A DNA stretch of 64,000 nucleotides from NCBI RefSeq assembly GCF_025766255.1, contig NW_026516699.1, forward strand, positions 299,359-363,358, given 5' to 3'. The stretch is from Zychaea mexicana. Its lineage: Eukaryota; Mucoromycota; Mucoromycetes; Mucorales; Lichtheimiaceae. Made by a program: the position numbers and the translations under genes. This document shows positions 55,636-64,000 of this stretch, one piece after another. Below the pieces are notes generated by a model. It searched no databases. It was not told the origin of the DNA and was given only the letters and a program-made list of their open reading frames with translations. Position 1 is the stretch's first letter. The number at the start of each line of letters is the position of its first letter.

Positions 55636-57110
55636 CTATTTACAAATGTCGAGTGACCTTCGAGCGGCTATAGATTCTTTGTTTTTGAAAGTTTTGGCGA
55701 TGACTGCTCCGGCGGCGACTCTAGTGCCAGCCACAAAGGGGATGCTCATGTTAGTACGCATCGATCTTACATGAATGTTTCAATAATCAGGAGTCATTTA
55801 TTGTCTAGCATTACCTGTGTTTGGTTGTTCAGTTTTATCACTTTTATTCTCTCGAGCACGCTTTTTGACTAGTGGTAGTGATGCTGATGGCGACTCGATG
55901 AAAGAATTGGCTGTGGTATTACATATCAAATCAGGATGAGCATCGTACAATGACCTTTTCTTTTTCAACCCAAATAAACCCGTCCCAGACTTACGTTCAT
56001 ATACAGTTATAAGGGGTTATAAGGATAAATGATAAAAAACATGGTATGGTAATTTGCATGATGATGGTGACTAAGGCTATTTGCAGTGTAATTATAAGTC
56101 GTCGTCGTCGTCGTCGTCATTTTCTCCATGTTCGCCGTCGCTATTGTCGAGATCGAAGACAGCTCGGGTACGATTATTTTTTGGTGTGAAAAAAATGAAA
56201 GGGGGTTGTTCTTCTCTGAGATCGAACAAATAGACCTTGGCTTCTTTTTTTCTTCGTTCTGCTTCGGATTGGGCGTGTGGAAGGAGACTAACGATGTGCT
56301 CTAGATTGTTCTGTATTTCAAAAAAAGGTGGCATTAATATATCCCATCGACCTGAATACTTGATATATCTATATATATAATTACCTTCCAAGTATATAGT
56401 AGCTGAATGGACTTTTTGAATTTTGAGTTGATTTCATGGATCGAGCAAGGAATGTATAAGCTGTCAATCTTGGTCACAACTTGAATATCGTCCTTCTTGA
56501 TGATTGCTTTTAGTACACCGTCACGGCCTATAACAAGGTATTTTCGGGTCAACCTTATACCAACCTTACGGATATCATTCTCATGCAACTTTTTTGATAC
56601 TTACCTACCCAGTCCATATACATTATACTAAGTGTTGTGGCGTCATAATCATCTTCATCAAAAGGCATTGTGGTCAACTGGTTCAAGATACAAGCATTGG
56701 TATGGATATTTTTACATTCTTGTTTACGGATGGAGGCAGGAGTGGCATCATCCGCCTTCCATTCACAGCTTGATATGTTTTGTCCATGTGCCAACACCAG
56801 CATGTCTACTTTTCTGCCTATGACATTATGCGTTGTACTGATGACCCCTCCAATGGAATAATTCAGTTCATTGTTTCTCTAACGGCCTTGCTCTCGATAC
56901 ATGCTTGTTCTCCCCTGCATGATATAATTTGACAATGATCAGCAAATGATCCTTGCAAGGCAATATGCAATTTCAAAATTGTTGATACCTACAGACGGAA
57001 ATGGTACTTTTTGCCGCGAAAGATGATCTTCAAGATACTGTAACAATCTTCCACACAGTCAAGTTCACTCTCAGAAGTAGATGAACGATATAAACAATTT
57101 TTGATCCTAT
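55636..57110 (-). pseudogene. Small gene and 3' exons of the nuclease-like gene, U2 end
   Basis: Copy of 25775-27245. The nuclease-like part runs from 57110 to its stop at 56092, with the D...CEWK segment at 56803-56640 and eight Asp codons instead of nine before the stop. The frameshift between VRETMN and ELNYSIG is also present, so it predates duplication. Confidence 0.5.
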
Positions 57111-57387
57111 ATAATTGATAGAGTATGAGATTGATGTAAGAGTTGTATCAATCTATGTCAGAAATAATAAAAAAAGAGACTTACGATGCTTCCAAAACGT
57201 CGATTATTTGTAGAAAAGGTGAGTCGGTTTTTTTTCTGATTTCTACCACCTTTTGTTCTGCAAGGTAGATCAATGCTTGTTGGGTTTCGTAGACATGATC
57301 ATCAACACCGTCGGTCTTGGCTTTTCCTTTCAAAACCTATAAAGGATATAGGGGTGTCAATATTTGTCTCCTTCTCCAATATCCAAT

Positions 57388-60300
57388 TTATTACCACCTT
57401 CTTTAATTCTTTTAGTAGCTAGTGCTTTCATAGAAAATGGAGCAGGTACAATAACTGAACATGTATTTCAGCTAAAACTAAGATTCTTTCTATTAATTTA
57501 GGATCTTCTTTTTTAATTTGACTCATAATTTTTCGAGTTTCTTCATTATGCATATAACCTTGACTAGAATGAGCAAATTTAAAAATATTATAAAAAGGTT
57601 TTAATAAATTAATAGAATTAATTTTGAAGTTTCCATCTGGTGGAGGACTACCAGATCTTTCAATAGAGTGATAATACATTCTTTCACACATTTCTCTCAT
57701 TTTTTTTCTTTCTTCATAGTTATGATTCATCATCTCACCTAATCCATAAGTAGCAAAACCACCAATAGTACCAACAACACATAAAAATTTAGGAGTTGGA
57801 TACGTTTTTAATTTTAATATGTAATAGAAATGTGAAAAAGCCAACAACATGGGGACAATCAGTAGTGGTTAAAAATTATTCTAACATGAATAATTTTGAA
57901 GCTATTCAGAGACTAAATAATCTTTTAATTTCAGCTACTTGTTCATCTCCCGCGGCTTGGTTTACTGATTCCTATAAATAAGATAATTCATTCAGGTATT
58001 ATAAATAATATTAGATATAAACTTGTATATAACTATATGTAAAAAAAAGAATTTCCCCTCTCCCCTGGTACCTTGAAAATGGACTTTCTCTTAACCATTT
58101 ATTAAAATGGTTATCACATATAGTCTCTGAGGAATTATTTTCCTGCTGATAACTCACTTTATACACTTAAAATTATTACTTCCCCCTTCGGGGGAAACCC
58201 GTTATTTCATTAAGAGATTGGAATAATTTTGTATTATAGGACATCTTCTATTAAATAGGGAAGGGTGCTTACGATTTCAATCCCAGCTAAAATCCAGATT
58301 TGGAAATCTCACTTTGTAACGGCCATGCTTTTTTAACGTTACACGTTCCTGAGAGACTTGGGTAAACTTCAACTTTGTGCCGTCTTCCTAGACTATTACC
58401 CCATTACATTTCTCAATATGAGTTCCCAAGAGGTGTGCTATTTGATATCATCTGCCATCAACGACATTTGAGGTCTTTCTGTAAAAATCGTTGAGCATTT
58501 TCCACTGTTAGCCGGGATTCTGACAGACTGCTCTAGATGAGCTACAAATTTACTAACTACTTTTTTTCTGCACATTTCTCGACAAAGCAGTCGACCGATC
58601 ATGTCTGTCACTGTGGCTTGGATCGCAATGAGCCATGTCCAGTGCATTCTTGCAGTGTTTCAGTAGAATAGGCAACGCATATTTTAACCATGTGTATTTG
58701 AATATTACTGCTGCAGCTGTTTGCTAATAAAGCTACAGATAGTTCGTTTTTGTAAAAACTTCTGCGCCTACGTTCTGTATCTGTGGCTCGAGCACCCATC
58801 GTAGGCGGTAGGCGTAATCATAGAGAATGCCCACTTAACCCTATCAACTGCGGTACTGTGTACTTACTAATTTTTTGGTGATAATGCAATTTTGCTGAAA
58901 AGATTACATACAAACCTCCTCCAATACTCGCTATAGCTACTACCTTGCCACGATCACCTGTGCATATGATCAACAGTTCGCCTCCACCAACTTCTCCTGC
59001 TGTCGCTGCCCCACCTTTTAGAGCTTCGGGTTTAGAGCGGGGCAGCGCCCTAACGGGAGGGTCAGCGGGAGGGAACGTCCTGCAAATATAATTATCAATG
59101 TCATATTAGCAAAAGCATCTAGACCGTAACAGATAATAGAATTTCGGGTCTTTGCTTTGGTAAGTGAGTAGGGCGATCAAAGCGAGCTTTGTTTAGGGTG
59201 TACGGTCACATCTTTAGTAGGTAGAGCGAACAAAGCGTGCTTATTTTAGGGTGTAACAATCACATTTTTAGTAAGTATGATAGAGCGAACACAACGGCCC
59301 AGGTTTAGGGTGCAACAATCACACCTTTCATGATGTCCCAGAATTTCCACCTCAACAATTGTCCAATACCCACCTCTAAGATTCTGACCTGTAAATTTTA
59401 CGAAGAAACTGAACACGATCTGTTCAGTTGCAAGGATTGCCCAGGTATTGGACATGAATCGTCTGAGAGTTCAGAGTGCATTAACTCAAGTAGCTGACAC
59501 AGTAATCAGCTACATAATCTTAATCTGAAAGAGGTATTGCCTTTAGGCATTTTTAGTGCAGTGACGACAATGACTTCAAGACCAAAATTATAAAAAACAC
59601 CATTCTCACTCCTGTCAAGCAGAACAAATTTTCAGCATTGTTTGAAGGTAAAAGGGGGGTGGTAGGGGGCATTGCCCCCACCTGGGGTCTGGGGCAGAGC
59701 CCCAGTAAACTGGTCCCTGGAGGACAGATGCTAACACGCAGCGAAGCGGAGGGGCTCACATCGTCCGGAAGCGAAGCGGAGGGACCAGTTTATAATTTTC
59801 AAAGACATCTTTACCTCTATCAAATTGATACTCATATAAAACATTGATTTCATAATTAAATTCTTTAGATTGTTTTAATTCTTCAGAAAAATACCATCCT
59901 TTCCATGATCCTAAAGGACAATACATTTTTTCATTATCTCTGTAAGGTAAAGTAGGAATAAATAAATTATCTGTTGTTTTAATTTCAGCATAAACAAACC
60001 AAAGTAATCATCTAAATTTGTATTACTACTAAATCTTGGTTTTCCAATAGGCATATCATTTAACATTGAGAAAGGATATAATATTAAATTTTGTGTTAAT
60101 CTAATGTTATCTCAAAAACATCTTACTGAACAAGGACGAGATAATATTGAAATAATTAAAGCAGGAATGAATAGAAAACGAACATTATATAACTAGGATC
60201 ATTTAGAAAAATGGTATGATTTATTTTATGATTCAGATGATGATTTAGAATCTGATTCTGAATCTGAGGATTCAATTATGGCGGTATAATCTGGAGCTAT

Positions 60301-60850
60301 TTTCAATCTCATTGAGCAGTATTGTTATAACCAAATGATTAATGAGATTTTTGATCCTTAACTTAAGATATTGTTGTTTATGAGTGGTCTAAAGGAGCTT
60401 TAAAATTTACTAAAGATCCTTCACTTTCAAAAAATCAACCTATAAATATTACTTTTTAAATAAGGTCATAGTACTTAGTATTATATGGCCCCCTTAATCC
60501 ACTCAATTACAATATTGTCTGTGTTATAATATATAAGTGGACAAAATATAGATAACAACTAATAGATAATAACTAAATAAACTATTACCTAAATTTTTAC
60601 ATAAACTAGGGAATAATAAATTTAAATAATGTTAATTAGTCATTATTTATTTAATGAATAGAATAATAACTTACTTAATATGACAAACATTGATTTATAT
60701 ACTTATTTAAACGAATTAAAACCTGAGTACATTTATTTAAACAGTTCAACTGAAAAATTAAAAATATTAAAAGAATTAAAATATATTTCTGGAATTTATC
60801 TATGGTACAATCCAGGTCAAGGTCAGCGATGCAGCTATTGGCCTAGGCTA
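57388..60850. mobile_element. Mosaic mitochondrial-like insert, copy 2
   Basis: Exactly 3463 bp, as in copy 1, with AAT at 57385-57387 and 60851-60853 and only scattered substitutions. It carries the same hypothetical ORF (57428-57850), GC clusters, polymerase fragment and GIY-YIG start. Its presence at the same site in U2 and U3 but not U1 shows insertion before the U2/U3 duplication. Confidence 0.6.
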
Positions 60851-60853
60851 AAT

Positions 60854-61443
60854 CACATCCATCCAAATCCATAACTCAACACTTACCTTGATTGTATGAT
60901 CAAATATGGTATTGGTGCTAGAGTCGAATTCATGAATATGGTGTGGTAGTGTATCCAGATTATCCCAATCATCTGCTTTGAAGCAACGTTTCATGTACGT
61001 TGACACCCAATCGTGAGCCTTGTCAACGATTCCGCATAAAGAGATACTATTCGTAAAAAGCATGCATATCCAAACGCTTCAGTGTTAGGGTAGATATAGC
61101 ATATATATAGAAAAAAACTCACCGAAGTATCTGCTCTAATATTTCATCTTGAAGGGGCCAATTCTGCAACAGACACAAAGACAAAGCATTCAGACGATCC
61201 ATGTTTGTCTCCACTTTCTTTAGTAATATTTGATCCTTTTGTTCTGCCTTTGCTTTCAGAGGTATTTTATTCATCTATTATCAAATAGTGTTGTTAATAA
61301 GAATCCTTAACGATGTAGATCACGAAAAAGAATAATTAGTTAAGGGTTTAACTTACCAAATCGAATGCTTTTTGGAAAAGTTGCTATCGTATCTTCATCA
61401 TAATGCAATCTTGATCCGCCTTTTCTTCATCATTTTCACCGTT
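60854..61443 (-). pseudogene. Nuclease-like gene, internal exons only (U3)
   Basis: Holds the SISLCGIVDKAHDWVSTYMK exon (61063 downward), the exon with KAKAEQKDQ (about 61275-61128, donor GTGAGT intact) and part of the acidic-linker exon, cut at 61443. The 5' exons are absent. Confidence 0.5.
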
Positions 61444-64000
61444 TGCGCTCTGTATTCTCTTTTGAAAAACTAGCAACGAAGGTATTCTAGCGAAATGCAT
61501 GCACACCATAGCTAGTGCTTATACAGTATGTAGTTAATAGGACTTGACGTATACGTATTGTAACAGTGCATATTTTATTCGGTGTAAGTAGTTTCAATCA
61601 ATTGCTCCATAGTGTTGGGATACAGTAGTAGGGTGATAAACGTAGGTTGAAAGAAGTTGAAGATTTAATATAATATATATATATATATATATATATTAAA
61701 GTATACTGTTATTGAGGAGCCTTTTCATACTTTATTGAAATTACCGCGCATAAACACATCCGTGTAGAGACATCCTAGAAAGTTTGAAAAGCATTAAGGA
61801 ATATTTTTCATGTACCCTTTAAGGTTCTCTTCTGTTGATATATCGACTGATCTGTAGTAGCAATAACAAGTGAACATCCTTGCGGACAACCCCCACTAGT
61901 ATATATTTATAGGATGAGTGTAAACTGATGAGGATCAAAAATAGAAGAGAGTGTCCGTATCAAAAGCCAATGTGAAAACAGAAATTTAGGAATAGCCAAC
62001 ACCACATACGACTGTTCGAGTGGGACAACACCAAGATTCACATTATTGTATTGTAAGGCGGAAAAACAGAGTGTTTGGAAACGAATCTATGCGTACGCCT
62101 CTCACTTACGCTTAGAGTACTGATGTGTATAGACTTAAATTGTCTCAGAATAACCGTCTGTTTTATTGTGTCAGTGGTAGAATTGGGGCCGAAACAACAG
62201 ATATAATATGCACCAATGCTACTGATTGACGCTTTACAGTGTAAAAAGTAGACAAGCGAAATACACAGGGAAGAAAGATATCATAGGAGATTCCTCTAAT
62301 AGAGGTATAGCGATGGGTACACAAAAGCACCAAAGTACTAAGTTGATCTAGTGACTACTATGATAATGCCAAATTCGCTGTCAACTCATCAGTATGCACT
62401 AACGAGGAGATGATGGTTAATCGTGCAAGAAGTGAATTGAAGTTTACACTCAGAGGGCGCACAAGAAGGTGGAGGTACTACTAGCCAGGGGAGGTGTGTT
62501 TTGATAACAAATACATAGAGAAAGCTATATGAGCTACGCATGGGGGTTCTGCAGCAGCATGTGAGGTAAAGTAACGATGGCAACGATTGCTATGTTGTAA
62601 GGAGGTGATTATGACACATCCGGTCCTTCAGTTTATCCGTGCGAGTATAGCGGTACCTGCAAAGCGCTTCCTTGTCGACCATGAGTCTTTGACGTGTGAT
62701 CACATTACAGTAGGTCTCTCAACACCTTCCCGCTCACGGTCAAACCAGAGTTCATGTGTATCATCGCCACTACCATACTCCACATATGGAACTCCCATTG
62801 GCATCAAGTGTTTCAAGGATCAACCTTCTGGCCCGACGGTGTAGCAGCCCGCATTACATTGAAATCAGTACTTTTTCATAGTGCGTTTGTCAACCCTCTT
62901 TTCTGACATTATAAATACCGACAACAACGGTATTTCAATAAATCATCGTCTACACAAAAAAGGTACCTGCAAAAGGTGCGGAGCTCAGTCCCAAGGTGAA
63001 ACCTGGGTGTGTAATGCAGACGAGGCACGAACCGGGAGACATGGAGATACTCGGTGTATGTGTGAACCTCCTCTTTTCTCTCTTAATGATATCCCATGCA
63101 AAAAAAAAGCAGCGAAGCAGAGAGGCTTAGGCAGTGCGCCATGGTTGTGTCGTTGTTTCAATAATTTGACAGTCAAGTAAAGGTTTTTTCCATCACCACT
63201 CTTGTCTCTTTCAACAAGAACCGTGATGGCAACAAAACTCGGCATGTAAGTAGAGCAATGCGCGAATGAGTTACTTCAATCAGTTCCTCACTCGCTTTTT
63301 TAAAAGAGTTTATTTTTCTAACACATACTCCATTGGCAATTCGCTTTCTTTATGAACCCTTGTCGGCGAATCTTGCTTTTGACACACGCGGTGTACTATG
63401 GAACCTTTGCAGTGTAAGTTTTTCCTCCTACTTTAATCTTTCTCTTTCCCCCCATTCAAAAAAAATAACACCTTTCAAATTTCAATGATCTCCAACTTGT
63501 TTTTTTTTTCCAATGCGTCACCAACGTTTCTTTTAATCGTTGTCGTTGATTTTGCGTGTGTAGTAGTAGTAGTAGCGGCGGCGGACGGATATGCGTGACG
63601 ACTACAGGGTAACTATTTTTTTTCTGTACTTCTTCAACTAGGGTAGCATTCTTCTGGTATTTACGTCTTAATAACTTGATTTTCTACGTGCTTTCGTTGC
63701 TGTAGTTGTTAAGATTTATCAGGATTGGTTCGCGGATTGGGCGATGCCTAACCTTTTTCTCTTTTGTCGGAAGGCCTGAAAGAAATTTTGGTTTACCTTG
63801 CGAGTGGAAGAGCGAAAGCATGGTAAGTTCGATTGCGCATGCACCTCTCCAGTAAATCGTGACCTGCGCCCACCTCTTGATCCTGTACTCCCTGTGACCG
63901 CTTGCTGAGTCCTGGAAATGACTCGATAAACTGACCACCGGCCGCGCATAGACGTTAGGTTCGGGGCACGGGTCGGCAACACGTAGAGGCTATTTCAGTG
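61444..64000. other. Unique right flank without a convincing gene
   Basis: A TA microsatellite lies at about 61668-61697 and a TAG/CGG triplet run at about 63563-63588. Short ORFs (62587-62844, 62881-63180) show no familiar motif or splice support. Near 63352 an ATG opens 20 codons (MNPCRRILLLTHAVYYG) that end at a GTAAGT donor, so a gene reading right may begin here. That is weak. The final 300 bp are GC-richer. Confidence 0.3.

Larger units (their letters stand above)
27151..57008. repeat. Tandem unit U2, expanded by insertions
   Basis: This unit is collinear with U1 over about 11.86 kb once four insertions totalling about 18 kb are removed: 27256-29619, 29665-35201, 35434-38896 and 42461-49076, each with its target duplication where present. 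Insertion-free flanks match U1 or U3 base for base at the junctions, which fixes every boundary. The length of the Asp-codon repeat differs by one triplet between U1 and U2. Confidence 0.9.
57009..61443. repeat. Tandem unit U3, truncated
   Basis: This begins like U1 and U2 and contains the mitochondrial-like insert (copy 2), but neither the AT-rich transposon nor the Helitron. Homology ends at CATTTTCACCGTT near 61443, inside an exon of the nuclease-like gene, and unrelated sequence follows. Confidence 0.85.

Noticed and set aside
62881..63180. 99-codon ORF with several Cys residues
   Set aside because: Cys spacing fits no zinc-finger pattern, codon use is unlike nearby genes, and no splice or homology support is visible.

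Overview
The window looks like nuclear DNA of an early-diverging, intron-rich fungus, most likely Mucoromycota (Mucorales-like). This rests on short GT-AG introns, compact host genes on one strand, and a fungal set of nested transposons: Harbinger, DIRS, Helitron, pogo, hAT and a solo LTR. No prokaryotic gene structure is visible. Gene models were built by hand from splice signals and reading frames. No database search was possible.

Host part, 1-7088. Three genes lie on the minus strand: a polytopic membrane protein running off the left edge, a family-1 uracil-DNA glycosylase (8 exons, 350 aa) and an NADP-dependent medium-chain reductase (3 exons, 381 aa). A transposon end sits about 195 bp upstream of the reductase start codon.

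Repeat part, 7089-61443. This is a tandem and inverted array. The basic unit is about 11.8 kb. It carries a decayed multi-exon gene with a nuclease-like D...ExK motif, a DIRS-like retroelement core between inverted repeats of about 0.5 kb, and a crippled PIF/Harbinger arm with a solo LTR and a pogo MITE. Three copies lie head to tail: U1 15340-27150, U2 27151-57008 and U3 57009-61443 (truncated). A related inverted arm at 7089-15340 precedes them, so 7089-13810 and 17811-24911 are large inverted repeats. Their outer ends are Harbinger termini flanked by TTA.

Younger insertions were resolved by comparing unit copies. U2 holds (i) a very AT-rich DDE transposase/chromodomain element (27256-29619, ATA duplication), (ii) an apparently intact Helitron (29665-35201, 1536-aa Rep-helicase), (iii) a mosaic with mitochondrial-plasmid-like sequence (35434-38896, AAT duplication, also in U3 at 57388-60850), and (iv) a hAT shell (42461-49076, 8-bp duplication) that contains a nearly intact Harbinger (42917-45639, TTA) and an intact pogo/Tigger element (45705-48829, TA).

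Right flank, 61444-64000. This looks unique, and I cannot assign a convincing gene there. The most notable observation is an in-frame UGA directly between a DDE transposase and a chromodomain in the AT-rich element.
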